A stretch of DNA of 64,000 nucleotides from Marinomonas transparens (GCF_016463975.1 NZ_JAEMNX010000015.1:1-64000); one strand, 5' to 3'; shown: positions 7,560 to 16,730, numbered from the stretch's first letter. The notes: generated by a model not told the origin, from the letters alone. Made by a program: numbers and translations.

Positions 7560-8807
7560 ATGAAAAAGACACTACTCTCTATAGCTATGCTTTCAGTCAT
7601 GGCATCCTCTTCTGTTTACGCGATGGATCAAGTCGACAGTGAAGCGTCATTAACGATGGCGATCAATAAAGCGAATATGGATAGCAGCATCTCTTCAATC
7701 GTCTTCAAAAAGAATGTGAAGATTTCCTTAACTTCTCCGGTTGTCTACACCGGCAAGCAAACACTGTCTATTGAAGGCAATGGTGCGGTTCTTAATGGTG
7801 AGCAGTCTGGTACATCAGCTGAGTTTTACGACGCAAAAGAAAAAATCACTACCGTACGCACGGATGATGGCACCTTAATGTTTAATACCGCGGCGGATAT
7901 TAATATCAATAACTTATCTGTTGTTAAAAGCCATACTCGCGGCATAGTCATTACCATTCCTGCTGATGCGCAAGGTGATGATATTCACGTTTCGCTTAAT
8001 AACGTAAAAGTAGAAGACTCTGCGCTTTACGGTTTGCACCTAGACGACAATTTAAATGAGTTAGACGATGGTGATTTAGGTTCTGCCATTGGCATCGATT
8101 TAAAAATCAACAATTCCCACTTTATTAATAACGGTACTGGCGCGATTGATTTTGACGGCATTCGTGTTGATGAGCGTGGTGCAGGCAGCATCACGTCTGA
8201 AATCAATAACACAGTCATTTACGGTAACGGTGGCGACGGTATTGAGTTAGATGAAGCCGGTGCTGGTGATGTTGTTGCTATGATGAATAATGTGTCTGTC
8301 ATCAATAATGGCGCTTACAACGAAGCGGATTTAGACGATGGTTTTGATATTGATGAAGGTGATGACGGCGACTTAGTTGTTGTACTCAATAACCTTGAAA
8401 TCAAAAACAACCGCGACGAAGGTTTAGACTTTGACGAAGCAGGTGCGGGCAACATTAACGCGACGATCACCAATGTGACAGCCACCTACACGGACGATGA
8501 AGGCATTAAGCTTGATGAAGAAGACGCTGGTGACCTGAACGTGAGTCTATCAAATATTATTACCACTAACGGCGGCGATGACGGTATTCAATTTACCGAA
8601 CTTGGTAAAGGTAAAGTGAACGCCAAGTTGGATAATGTTCGCTCTACTGACAACAAGAAAGCCGGTGTGAAAATTGAGCAATGGTTAGTAGAAGACGATG
8701 AGAGCCAAACAGAAGAACAAGGTTCTATTAGCCTACACAATGTCGAATTAAGCGGTAATGGCAAGGGGGATAAAGTGAAAACCCACGGCATTGTTATTCG
8801 TAAATAA
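7560..8807 (+). CDS. Secreted acidic parallel beta-helix repeat protein
   Basis: A 415-residue exported protein (signal peptide 1-21, cleavage after VYA). The ATG at 7560 is chosen over an upstream TTG because it begins the signal peptide and follows GGAA. After an N-terminal cap (about 25-80), the chain is built of roughly 27-residue repeats of the type G-I-x-L-D-E-x-G-A-G-D-hydrophobic, each ending in an Asn-Asn turn (LDEAGAGD, FDEAGAGN, LDEEDAGD and variants). This is the ladder pattern of right-handed parallel beta-helices such as pectate-lyase-like proteins. Stacked DDG/DEAG loops would make an extremely acidic face, possibly calcium-binding. No lyase catalytic residues were recognised. 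It is monocistronic with its own terminator. Confidence 0.75.
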   Translation: MKKTLLSIAMLSVMASSSVYAMDQVDSEASLTMAINKANMDSSISSIVFKKNVKISLTSPVVYTGKQTLSIEGNGAVLNGEQSGTSAEFYDAKEKITTVRTDDGTLMFNTAADININNLSVVKSHTRGIVITIPADAQGDDIHVSLNNVKVEDSALYGLHLDDNLNELDDGDLGSAIGIDLKINNSHFINNGTGAIDFDGIRVDERGAGSITSEINNTVIYGNGGDGIELDEAGAGDVVAMMNNVSVINNGAYNEADLDDGFDIDEGDDGDLVVVLNNLEIKNNRDEGLDFDEAGAGNINATITNVTATYTDDEGIKLDEEDAGDLNVSLSNIITTNGGDDGIQFTELGKGKVNAKLDNVRSTDNKKAGVKIEQWLVEDDESQTEEQGSISLHNVELSGNGKGDKVKTHGIVIRK

Positions 8808-8830
8808 GCAACTCAGCTACTTGCAAAGTT

Positions 8831-8866
8831 AAAGCCCCAGTCCATTGTCAGACTGGGGCTTTTTTA
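8831..8866 (+). terminator. Bidirectional rho-independent terminator
   Basis: AAAGCCCCAGTC pairs with GACTGGGGCTTT around an 8-base loop, followed by T6. It lies between the convergent beta-helix and pseudouridine synthase genes. Confidence 0.85.
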
Positions 8867-8875
8867 CATAAAACC

Positions 8876-9574
8876 TTAGCGAAAGCTCTGTACTTCATCC
8901 TCGCTTAAATAGCGCCACTGCCCAACTTCGACATCCAGACACACAGCGCCAATTTGCTCCCGATGAAGTGACGCGACTCGATTGCCTACCGCAGCAAACA
9001 TCCGTTTAACCTGATGAAACTTGCCCTGTGTGATGGTCAAAAGTACCTCGTTGGCACTCATCACTTCTAAGCTCGCAGGCAAGGTTAATGCCTTCTCGCC
9101 TTGCAGCTGCACGCCTTTTTTGAACTGAGAGGCGATCTCCTCTGCACGCTCTTTAGATAACGCTTTAGACAACTGCACACGATAAACTTTACGGCATTCG
9201 CTAGCAGGTTGCGTAATACTAAACGACCAGCGTCCATCATCCGTAATTAACACCAAACCGGTTGTATCCGCGTCTAAGCGGCCTGCAATATGCAGCTCTG
9301 ACACCCTATCAAGATCTAAGTAATTGAACAGGGATGGATAGGCTTCATCGATATTTGAGCACACCGTGCCTGCGGGTTTATGCAGCAGGATATAACGAAA
9401 ATCACGAGCCCTCAGCGTCACTCCATTTAACATGACGCTATTGTTTTCATGAACTTGTGTGGCTTCATCTGTGATGGTCTCGCCATTCACACTGAGCGCC
9501 CCAGCATGAATCTTCTGCCGTACTTCACTTTTTGTGAGCTCGGTACTTTTACAAACGAATTTATCAAGGCGCAT
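8876..9574 (-). CDS. rsuA: 16S rRNA pseudouridine synthase, RsuA family
   Basis: A 232-residue RsuA/RluB/E/F-type enzyme. An N-terminal S4 RNA-binding domain (1-45, MRLDKFVCKS) is followed by the catalytic domain with AGRLDADTTGL, in which Asp101 is the nucleophile that isomerises uridine. The start at 9574 is chosen because family members begin MRLDKF; an in-frame ATG four codons upstream is possible. RsuA modifies U516 of 16S rRNA; the paralogue RluE/F-type targets cannot be fully excluded. Single gene. Confidence 0.8.
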   Translation of the reverse strand: MRLDKFVCKSTELTKSEVRQKIHAGALSVNGETITDEATQVHENNSVMLNGVTLRARDFRYILLHKPAGTVCSNIDEAYPSLFNYLDLDRVSELHIAGRLDADTTGLVLITDDGRWSFSITQPASECRKVYRVQLSKALSKERAEEIASQFKKGVQLQGEKALTLPASLEVMSANEVLLTITQGKFHQVKRMFAAVGNRVASLHREQIGAVCLDVEVGQWRYLSEDEVQSFR

Positions 9575-9858
9575 GATAAGCAACATTAGAGGATGAAAGA
9601 CAGTGACATTATCCTTTCTAAAGGCGAATGATCAACAGATGACGGTCATTACTTTATCTGTCTTGACGAAGAGAGAATGCTCCTAGGAAAAGTCAGATTA
9701 GTAAATCCTTTTTTTGCCCATCCATAACCTAATAAAATAGCCGATTGTTAATTCTATGAGATACGCAAAACGCCCTTTTTTTCGAATAAAATTTACTAAA
9801 ATCCAGCTTACTTCTATGATGGCATGCCTTGCTGGTCATTATCTGAGGAAATAGCACA

Positions 9859-10257
9859 ATGCAAGTTCATGAGTGTGTGTCTTTTATCTTGCTACGAGAC
9901 AACAGGGTACTGTTAGAAAAACGTTCCAAAGACAAAGCCCATGACCCTAACTTAATCGCTATTCCCGGTGGTCATATGGAGCAAGGGGAAACGAGAGAAC
10001 AAACCCTGTTGCGAGAGCTAAAAGAAGAACTCGATATTGTTCCAAATGCCTATAACTACCTATGTTCTCTTTACCATCCAACGGGAGAGCTTCAGCTTAT
10101 TCACTATTATGTTGTTACTAGCTGGACAGGAAATATCTTGTCTCTCGAAGCCGATGAAGTCACTTGGCATCCCCTTGATGCAAACCCTATCGACATTGCG
10201 GCAGATAAGATCGCACTGGCCGAATATCAAAGGCTGCAAATGTTATTTGCAAAATAA
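9859..10257 (+). CDS. Nudix hydrolase
   Basis: A 132-residue single-domain Nudix protein. The Nudix box at about 38-60 reads GHMEQGETREQTLLREL then EELDI, with the REUxEE metal-binding core intact but Leu-Asp in place of the final Gly-hydrophobic pair. The family cleaves nucleoside diphosphates linked to another moiety, commonly oxidised nucleotides. It is monocistronic and followed by a hairpin at 10324. Substrate unknown. Confidence 0.85.
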   Translation: MQVHECVSFILLRDNRVLLEKRSKDKAHDPNLIAIPGGHMEQGETREQTLLRELKEELDIVPNAYNYLCSLYHPTGELQLIHYYVVTSWTGNILSLEADEVTWHPLDANPIDIAADKIALAEYQRLQMLFAK

Positions 10258-10323
10258 GCGAACCGTCTTTTAGTTGAAGGCGCTGTACGTGCTTAAAACC
10301 TCCATGCTTGGAACAAGCTCATG

Positions 10324-10359
10324 AAGGCCAATAGAGCTTGCTTGATACTCTGGCCTTTT
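10324..10359. terminator. Hairpin between convergent genes
   Basis: AAGGCCA pairs with TGGCCTT, with AGAG/CTCT also able to pair inside, followed by T residues. It probably ends the Nudix transcript and, on the other strand, the MFS transcript. Confidence 0.6.
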
Positions 10360-10395
10360 CGAGTTAAGCCATCAAGCCCCCTTCAATAACCGGGG

Positions 10396-11592
10396 TTAAG
10401 ATGTTCTAAGGTAAGCGACTCGCTCCTTACGCATAAGACTCACCCCCGCGACCATAACAGCGCCCAGCACCAACCAAGAACCCATAATCACCCCCGTCCA
10501 GCCATCGGCCTGCCAAAAAGGGTCGAGATAAAAGCCCCCTAAACTGGCGCCTAAATAATAAAACACCAAGTACAACGAAGACGCACTGGCTTTTGAGTGC
10601 TTGGCATGACGGCTAACAAAAGCACTGGCGGTAGAATGACCAAGAAAGAAACCAAAGCTATTGATCAATAATCCACAAATAATCGCCATCAAAGAATTCC
10701 CAAGGGTCACCAAAGAGCCCAACATGAAAATACCAGTACCCAGCACCATGATGCTTGGCTGCTGCCAACGTCTCGCTAACTTACCGGATATCGCGGACCC
10801 CAGAGTGCCAGACAAATACGTAAGGAACAGCAACCCCACATACTTTGCCGACAACTTGTAGGGCTCGGCTTCCAATAGGAAGGTGACATAGCTGTATTGA
10901 TTAATAAAAATAAAGAAGCTAAATCCCCCAATAAAATAACTGGTCAATAGTCGACGATTCTGTAGATGACTTTTCATGTTCCGTAGAATATGCCCCACTC
11001 GCAATGGCTTGGGCTCAAAGTGTTGGGGTTTCGGCAATAAAAAGAAAAATGCCAACAAGCACAATAGGCTAATCGCCCCCATCACACCAAAAGTAGCGGA
11101 GCGTCCTAACCACTCCCCCACAAAACCACCGATCAAACGGCCACCAATGCCCCCCAATGAGTTGCCGCTAATATACAAGCCAACGGCAACCATTAAAGCT
11201 TCTGGTGTATATTCATCGCCTAAATAGGCCACCGCAACGGCAGGCAAGCCAGCGAGAAAAAAGCCCTGTAGCGCACGCAACATCAGCAAAGATTCATAGC
11301 TTTGCACTAGGGCTAAGCAAAAAGTCGTCAAGGTAATACCGGCCATGGTCATCAGCATAATGCCTTTACGACCTAGGGCATCAGACACTGGCCCATAAAA
11401 CAGCAAGGAAATACCCAAGGTAAAAGTGGTAATGGTAAAGCTGGCACTGGCTTGCAGGGGACTGATTGCAAACTCATTAGCGATCATAGGTAATAAAGGT
11501 TGAGTTACATAAACATTGGCAAATACCATAAAAGAGCCAATCACCAAGGCGATGGTACCTCGCCAAAATACTGCACTACCTGCGCTTATCAT
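10396..11592 (-). CDS. MFS transporter (YnfM-like)
   Basis: A 398-residue inner-membrane transporter with about 12 hydrophobic segments and the MFS motif A loop (GPVSDALGRKG, about 67-77). Overall it resembles the E. coli YnfM/arabinose-polymer efflux group. Its start is preceded by AAAGGTAA. It is divergent from a LysR-type regulator 147 bases away, with a strong palindrome between them, the usual arrangement for a regulator controlling its neighbour. Substrate unknown; proton-driven drug or metabolite export is the likely role. Confidence 0.8.
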   Translation of the reverse strand: MISAGSAVFWRGTIALVIGSFMVFANVYVTQPLLPMIANEFAISPLQASASFTITTFTLGISLLFYGPVSDALGRKGIMLMTMAGITLTTFCLALVQSYESLLMLRALQGFFLAGLPAVAVAYLGDEYTPEALMVAVGLYISGNSLGGIGGRLIGGFVGEWLGRSATFGVMGAISLLCLLAFFFLLPKPQHFEPKPLRVGHILRNMKSHLQNRRLLTSYFIGGFSFFIFINQYSYVTFLLEAEPYKLSAKYVGLLFLTYLSGTLGSAISGKLARRWQQPSIMVLGTGIFMLGSLVTLGNSLMAIICGLLINSFGFFLGHSTASAFVSRHAKHSKASASSLYLVFYYLGASLGGFYLDPFWQADGWTGVIMGSWLVLGAVMVAGVSLMRKERVAYLRTS

Positions 11593-11625
11593 TGAATTTA
11601 CCTTTTATTGCAGCCATTAAATAAA

Positions 11626-11662
11626 TTGAGATCTTTGCATAACCGCTATGCAAAGGTCTCAA
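11626..11662. promoter_or_regulatory. Palindromic operator in MFS/LysR divergent promoter
   Basis: TTGAGATCTTTGCATA and TATGCAAAGGTCTCAA are inverted 16-bp arms (one mismatch) around a five-base spacer, midway between the divergent genes. Contained T/A-spaced dyads suit LysR-type binding. No T-run follows, so it is unlikely to be a terminator. Confidence 0.6.
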
Positions 11663-11739
11663 ACTTTATTGGGCCACTATACGCTCCGCCTTTTTATCAA
11701 TAAAATATATCTACCTTATCAAATTCATAAGAGTTATTG

Positions 11740-12627
11740 ATGGACATTAAACCTCTACGCTATTTTATAGCGATTGCTAAAACCGCCAGTTTTACCAAAG
11801 CGGCAGAGCAACTAAACGTGGCTCAGCCAGCGGTGAGTATGGCCATTAAAAAGCTGGAAACAGACTTGGGTCTCACCCTAATTCACAGGGCAGACCGTAA
11901 TATTGTGCTCACGGATGAAGGTAAAAAGCTTTTATTCCATGCCCAAAAAATCATTCAAGCGACCGATGAAGCCCTATTGGAAATGAGTGAATTAAAAGGT
12001 CTGAGCCAAGGTGAGGTTCGTGTCGGTATTCCCGGCATGATGGGGTCTTATTACTTTCCACCGATACTGATGGCATTTCGGCATAAATACCCCACCATTA
12101 GCTTAAAAGTCATTGAAGGTGGCACTTGGCAATTACAAAAGATGCTCGAACGTGGTGAGTTAGATCTCAGCGTTATCGTTGCCGACACTCTGCCCGCTAG
12201 CTTGGAAACACAAGCACTGATTCGCGAAGAAATGCTCGTGACCGTCGCCACAGATCATCCTTTTTGTGAGCTAGACAAGATCACAGCAGAGCGATTTTTC
12301 AAAGAAGAGCTTGTCATGTTCAAAGAGGGTTACTTCCACCGACGCATCGTCGATAAGCTCGCCCAAAAGTGCCAGATGACACCGAATATCGGCTTCGAGA
12401 CCAACCTGATTCCCTTGATCAAATCCATCATCCAACAGGGGTTTGGTGTGTCTACCCTACTCGCCATGGTCGTAGAACAAGACGATCAACTGATCACCCG
12501 TTCCTTTGATCCACCTATCTGGCTAGACCTCGACATCGCATGGCGCAAGGGCAGCTACCTATCCAAGGCGAACCAAGCCTTCCTCGACTTTGTTTGTGAA
12601 CATGGGCAAAATTATGGAAAAGTCTAA
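11740..12627 (+). CDS. LysR-family transcriptional regulator
   Basis: A 295-residue LysR regulator. The winged HTH (about 1-60, FTKAAEQLNVAQPAVSMAIKKLE) is canonical and the co-inducer-binding domain spans about 90-290. The ATG at 11740 is chosen; a TTG just before it is in frame but MDIKPLRYF is the typical opening. It probably controls the divergent MFS gene and itself through the palindrome at 11626-11662. Inducer unknown. Confidence 0.85.
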   Translation: MDIKPLRYFIAIAKTASFTKAAEQLNVAQPAVSMAIKKLETDLGLTLIHRADRNIVLTDEGKKLLFHAQKIIQATDEALLEMSELKGLSQGEVRVGIPGMMGSYYFPPILMAFRHKYPTISLKVIEGGTWQLQKMLERGELDLSVIVADTLPASLETQALIREEMLVTVATDHPFCELDKITAERFFKEELVMFKEGYFHRRIVDKLAQKCQMTPNIGFETNLIPLIKSIIQQGFGVSTLLAMVVEQDDQLITRSFDPPIWLDLDIAWRKGSYLSKANQAFLDFVCEHGQNYGKV

Positions 12628-12677
12628 AGCCATCATTCTCTAATGGACAACCCAAACGGACATTGATATGAACATAG

Positions 12678-12782
12678 GGAATTAGGCTGGAAATAATGGA
12701 ATTTAATGAAGAAGCACAAGGTTTTTATCAACAACTGGGCTTTCAAACCCAATCTAGAATTTTAGCTAAAGCCATAGACTAA
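12678..12782 (+). pseudogene. C-terminal remnant of a GNAT acetyltransferase
   Basis: A reading frame opens right after a stop codon and reads IRLEIMEFNEEAQGFYQQLGF before ending at a TAA. This is the characteristic last helix-strand of GNAT acetyltransferases (N-x-x-A-x-x-F-Y-x-x-L-G-F). The acetyl-CoA-binding part is missing, so only a fossil tail remains. It lies between the LysR gene and a terminator. Confidence 0.6.
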
Positions 12783-12784
12783 AA

Positions 12785-12824
12785 GAGGGTTTTAAACTGG
12801 CCTTATTTGCCGTTTAAAACCCTC
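12785..12824. terminator. Perfect 13-bp hairpin terminator
   Basis: GAGGGTTTTAAAC and GTTTAAAACCCTC are perfect inverted arms around a 14-base loop, between convergent genes (LysR/GNAT remnant and yjdM). Confidence 0.65.
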
Positions 12825-12837
12825 ATCGTAGTAAAGC

Positions 12838-13173
12838 TTAAGCCTTTTTCACAAACTGAGATTTCAACATCATCTCGCCTGCGCCATCCACTTTACAGTC
12901 GATGTCATGGTCGCCATCAACAAAGCGTTTGATCGTCGCTTTAGTACCAATTTTCAAAACCTGAGACGATCCTTTCACTTTCAAATCTTTTGCTAAGGTT
13001 ACCTTGTCGCCCTCTTGCAGCTGCGTGCCATTGGCATCCTTAATGATAAGCGCGTCTTCATCAACGACCACTTCGTTTGGGTTCCACTCATGGGCACACT
13101 CAGGGCAAATCAGCATATCTTGGTCTTGATACACATACTCTGAGTTGCATTGAGGACAATTTGGAAGACTCAT
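12838..13173 (-). CDS. yjdM: Zinc-ribbon protein YjdM (PhnA family)
   Basis: A 111-residue protein with an N-terminal zinc ribbon (Cys6/Cys9 and Cys23/Cys26 in CPQC and CPEC) and a C-terminal PhnA/YjdM beta domain (about 45-111, with [14 protein letters not shown]). The old name PhnA came from early phosphonate work, but it is not a phosphonoacetate hydrolase and its biochemical role is not established. It is a single gene. It is about 3 kb from the decayed phn remnant; I see no functional link. Confidence 0.85.
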   Translation of the reverse strand: MSLPNCPQCNSEYVYQDQDMLICPECAHEWNPNEVVVDEDALIIKDANGTQLQEGDKVTLAKDLKVKGSSQVLKIGTKATIKRFVDGDHDIDCKVDGAGEMMLKSQFVKKA

Positions 13174-13308
13174 ACTGTTATTACCTTATAAAAGACATGA
13201 AAAAATGTGTGGGTATTATACGCCTATTTCCAAATTTCAGGGAGATTACATAGATAAAAAACATTGGTTCAGTAAAATACAGCCTAATATGGTTTATTGA
13301 GGTTAAGC

Positions 13309-13743
13309 ATGCAAACTGATACAAGTTGGCTTTATTGGGCCATACTATCCGCCGTGTTCGCGGCACTCACGGCCATTTTTGCAAAGATTGGCATTCAAGA
13401 TGTCGATTCCGATCTCGCCACACTGATTCGAACCGCCATTATTATTGTCATTCTAGCTTGCTTTGTCTGGTACGCTGAAAAATGGAGTAATCCATTGGAA
13501 CTTTCCCCTAAAACTTGGTTGTTCCTAACCTTATCAGCTCTAGCGACAGGCGCTTCTTGGCTCTGCTATTTTCGTGCCCTACAACTTGGAGATGCCTCTA
13601 AGGTCGCGCCTATCGATAAGTTTAGTTTGGTATTAGTGGCGATGTTTGCTGTTATATTTCTTGGTGAGCGCCCATCTATACGCGACTGGGCAGGTATTTC
13701 TTTGGTCGCTAGCGGCGTATTGCTGCTGGCTTTCAAACGCTAA
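13309..13743 (+). CDS. EamA-domain transporter, half-size
   Basis: A 144-residue membrane protein with about five hydrophobic helices forming a single EamA domain; typical DMT-superfamily exporters carry two, so this is the half-size type that works as a dimer. Start ATG 13309 is preceded by GAGG at proper spacing, which excludes the upstream TTG. It contains the RALQLGDASKVAPIDK segment typical of EamA proteins. A strong bidirectional terminator follows. Substrate unknown. Confidence 0.8.
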   Translation: MQTDTSWLYWAILSAVFAALTAIFAKIGIQDVDSDLATLIRTAIIIVILACFVWYAEKWSNPLELSPKTWLFLTLSALATGASWLCYFRALQLGDASKVAPIDKFSLVLVAMFAVIFLGERPSIRDWAGISLVASGVLLLAFKR

Positions 13744-13751
13744 ATCAGAAT

Positions 13752-13791
13752 AAAAAGGCCCACGCTAGCCATCACTAGCATGGGCCTTTTT
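13752..13791. terminator. Bidirectional rho-independent terminator
   Basis: AAAAAGGCCCA with an inner GCTAG pairs with CTAGC and TGGGCCTTTTT, between the convergent EamA and CbiM-like genes. Confidence 0.85.
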
Positions 13792-13821
13792 GCTTAGCAA
13801 TAACTTGCTAAAATGCTCAGA

Positions 13822-14493
13822 TTAATGGAACAAACGCGTTTCAAATAAAGAGGACTGCTTGAAACGATTGAAACTTTTCGCACCCGCGAGTACCGCCAGA
13901 TCGATCACAGGTTCAAGCAATACAACACTTAAGTAAGCCATGCCAAAGGTGGCAACAGAAGCCATGTTGCTTGCACCAAAGCCTTGACCATAGAAAGCCC
14001 AAAACGCGACCCAAGCGACAATGCCACCTTGGTAAGTTAAAGACAATTGCAAAGCCTGCTTATAAGAAATGTCTACATAAGCGGTATTGGCTGCAATAGT
14101 GCGTTGTGCCACGATAGACATAGCAAACAAAGGCAACAATAAAGTGGTTACGTTCATGCCGTATTGAGGTAAGTCGAAAGGAGCAAGGAAAACGCCCTGT
14201 ACCAATAATCCTAAAAACAAGCCGATAGAAGCGGCGGCTGGACCAAACATCAAAAATAACGTCGAGCCTAAAATAAGGTGAACTTCTGACACACCAACCG
14301 CCTGATGTGGCAACAATTCAAAGAAAACAAAGACAAGGAAGGTAGTCAATGCACTGCGCCCAATTAAAGACATCAGCCCATCTTTTTTAATCATCTCAAT
14401 CGATGCCTTAGCAGACAATCCGAAAGCTCCTAAAGCAGTCGCGTAACTCAAAACAATTTTTGCGCCGTCCACAATACCTGGTTCAATATGCAC
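13822..14493 (-). CDS. CbiM-like cobalt transport membrane protein
   Basis: A 223-residue polytopic protein related to CbiM, the S-component-like subunit of ECF cobalt/nickel importers. It starts at a GTG (14493) with GGAGG six bases ahead and opens MHIEPGIV, the N-terminal Met-His segment that binds metal in CbiM. The motif HQAVGVSEVHLILG lies at about 62-75. A cobalamin riboswitch precedes it, so its expression should fall when B12 is plentiful. No CbiN, CbiQ or CbiO gene lies beside it, so it either uses shared energising subunits or functions alone. Cobalt uptake for B12 synthesis is the likely role. Confidence 0.8.
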   Translation of the reverse strand: MHIEPGIVDGAKIVLSYATALGAFGLSAKASIEMIKKDGLMSLIGRSALTTFLVFVFFELLPHQAVGVSEVHLILGSTLFLMFGPAAASIGLFLGLLVQGVFLAPFDLPQYGMNVTTLLLPLFAMSIVAQRTIAANTAYVDISYKQALQLSLTYQGGIVAWVAFWAFYGQGFGASNMASVATFGMAYLSVVLLEPVIDLAVLAGAKSFNRFKQSSLFETRLFH

Positions 14494-14590
14494 TCTGTGC
14501 CTCCAAATTATATGTCATACTCACCCGTATGATTCAAATTAACGGACTTGTTGCTACCTATGGTTAGTTGCAAGCAATCCTAATCAGTAA

Positions 14591-14775
14591 AGGCCGGTCT
14601 CCGGACTCGTCAATGTTTACATATGCTTCTTTCTTAAGTACTGCCCCTTCCCATTCTTAATAAGAACAGTGGAACGCACAAAAAAGCACACCATTTACTC
14701 ACCGTTGCGGGGGCAGTACAGGCTTTACATAATGCGTACCTGTTTCCCGTTTCACCAATGCATTGGCACCTTTAC
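14591..14775 (-). ncRNA. Cobalamin riboswitch
   Basis: Reading leftward, the conserved elements appear in order: GGTGCC, a GGTGAAACGGGAA block, ACTGCCCCCGCAACGGTGA, and the distal AGTCCGGAGACCGGCC. This is the standard cobalamin aptamer, lying about 100 bases ahead of the GTG start of the CbiM-like gene. The variable arm (about 14617-14694) is inserted before the final box. Binding of a cobalamin would be expected to block translation or transcription of the transporter. Confidence 0.95.
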
Positions 14776-14950
14776 AAGAACTGATAAGCTTTTTTTATAA
14801 CTTACCATCAGAACAGAGAAGCCTACGTTTTAAACACGATTTAAGCAACCAACGCCTTGCAAATACTCTCTTTAAAAGACTGTATTTCATATAAAAAAGA
14901 ACAAGATTCATATTCTAAGCTATGCGCCTCTAAAACCACGTAAACAGAAC

Positions 14951-16018
14951 CTAAGAAGGTTTATGTCCAGATAAAGAACTACGGGCATTCATTCTCGACT
15001 CAATGCTCTTCAGCAACGACGTTCTATGGAAGATAGTACCGCCGACAATACCAATCGCACTGCCAATAGAAATATCGATTAACCTGTGTTGCAGCAATAC
15101 ATCGGTGGACATATTCATACTGGTAAACTCAGCCATAATCACAGTCAATGGCGTAATAAAGATCACCGCGGCACCGTAGTTTTTGACGATCAATAACTCC
15201 ACTAAAAATTGAAACAAGATCATATAAAGTGCCAAATGCCAGTAATTTGGCTGCAACGAAAAAATCCACCAAGCCAACCCCATGCCAATACTGGTTCCGA
15301 CAATGCGATGAATATTACGATGCCAAATCATCCGATAAGTAGCCCCTTGTAAAATCGCCGCACAAGAAATCGGCACCCAAAGCGCATTAGGTAAATCCAA
15401 GAACAATGCCACCAGATAAGATAAGCTAATAAAAAACGCTACCAAGGCCCCTTCTAGAAGAATCGCATTGACTTGCGGATCCGTTTCTATTTTGACACTG
15501 GGTAAATCATTTGCGCCGATCGCCAAGCTATATATGAAGGCTAAACCACAAGATAAGATGCCCCCTAACGCCACCATGCCGATATTGTTAGCAAATGTCG
15601 TTAAATTAAAGGGCAGATAAATAGCCAAGCAAGAGACAAGAATAAAAAAGAAACTGCCCGGTGCTGGCAGGCAATAATAACGGGTAATAACAATCGCCCC
15701 AAACGACAATCCCCCCAACGCCAAAGCCGCCACATAAGGGTTAAAACTAGCAAGAGAACCAATACTAAAACACACCATAAAACCAAAAGAGCACATGGCA
15801 AGCGTCACCATACGGTGAGCGGTTCTAGTTTTTGGCAAATACAAGATCACCATCGCCCCCAAACTGGATAAGGTTGCCAAAGCAAACTGCTCAACAGCGG
15901 CGCCTATCAAAGCAGGAATACCAACACAAATGGCCGCAAGAAAGGCTAGATGCCAAGGGCGGTTCGTCGCATTCCAAGTAAATAGACCTTTTAGCTGAGT
16001 GAAAACGGCATTAAACAA
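14951..16018 (-). CDS. FUSC-family inner-membrane protein
   Basis: A 355-residue membrane protein with about ten hydrophobic segments in two blocks, the FUSC (fusaric acid resistance-like) arrangement; the second block contains NALWVPISCAAILQG and the RIVGTSIGMGLAWW motif (about 225-255). Family members associate with aromatic-acid or phenolic efflux. It lacks the large cytosolic domain of full-length FUSC proteins, making it the short type. No membrane-fusion partner is adjacent. Monocistronic. Function inferred from family only. Confidence 0.8.
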   Translation of the reverse strand: MFNAVFTQLKGLFTWNATNRPWHLAFLAAICVGIPALIGAAVEQFALATLSSLGAMVILYLPKTRTAHRMVTLAMCSFGFMVCFSIGSLASFNPYVAALALGGLSFGAIVITRYYCLPAPGSFFFILVSCLAIYLPFNLTTFANNIGMVALGGILSCGLAFIYSLAIGANDLPSVKIETDPQVNAILLEGALVAFFISLSYLVALFLDLPNALWVPISCAAILQGATYRMIWHRNIHRIVGTSIGMGLAWWIFSLQPNYWHLALYMILFQFLVELLIVKNYGAAVIFITPLTVIMAEFTSMNMSTDVLLQHRLIDISIGSAIGIVGGTIFHRTSLLKSIESRMNARSSLSGHKPS

Positions 16019-16300
16019 AGGAGTACTCCTAATTTTGATTTTTTGTTTACATACTAAACAGTATAGCAGTCTGGCTTTTTTAAACGATGGAGCTTTTCGT
16101 CAAATACCATAAATATTGATTGGTAAATAAAAAACAGCATAAAAATAATTTTTTTAATAACACTCAACACTTTTACGCGACTTAATCTCAGCTTTTTTTG
16201 TCACTAGACAGGTATTCGCTTAACTATTTCAAAACACTCACCTTATTTGGCATTAGCTCTTAGTCACTTAGCTAGACAAGTAAAAGAACACAAACTCACC
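16019..16300. other. Intergenic, AT-rich
   Basis: Gene-free stretch between the FUSC gene and the phnD remnant. No operator, RNA gene or recognisable repeat was identified. Confidence 0.5.
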
Positions 16301-16730
16301 ATGCTTTCTCAATTTGGAGCTGTCATATTTTCGCAGTGCTTGCTGTGCCATTTACAGCCCATGTAAAAGACATGAAATCGATAAACTTCGGTATTATCTC
16401 TACCGAATCATCACAGAATTTAAAAACGGTTTGGGTACCTTTTTAAACGATATGTCTAAAAAATTGGGCATGGAAGTAAAGCCATTCTTTGCCTCTGATT
16501 ACGCAGGCATCATTCAAGCAATGCGCTTTAATAAAGTAGACATCGCTTGGCTAGGCAACAAGTCAGCATTAGAAGCCGTTGATCGCTCAGGCGGACAAAT
16601 TTTCGCTCAAAAGGTAGACGTTACAGGTAACCCTAGTTACTGAAGTTTGTTATTAGTTAATAAAAACAACACTAAAATCAACTCTGTTGCTGATATGTTG
16701 AAATACAGCAAAGAATTAACCTTTGGTAAT
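16301..16730 (+). pseudogene. phnD: phnD remnant, phosphonate-binding protein (broken)
   Basis: The frame-corrected sequence reads as a periplasmic phosphonate-binding protein: a signal-peptide start (MLSQFGAVIF), then INFGIISTE and DYAGIIQAMRFNKVDIAWLG. It carries at least three lesions: a frameshift near 16330, a one-base deletion in a T-run at about 16441-16445, and TGA at 16641-16643 where the family has Trp. Translation in the corrected frame continues to about 16730 (LTFGNGD), where it joins phnM. PhnD delivers phosphonates to the PhnCDE importer; this copy cannot work. Confidence 0.85.
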
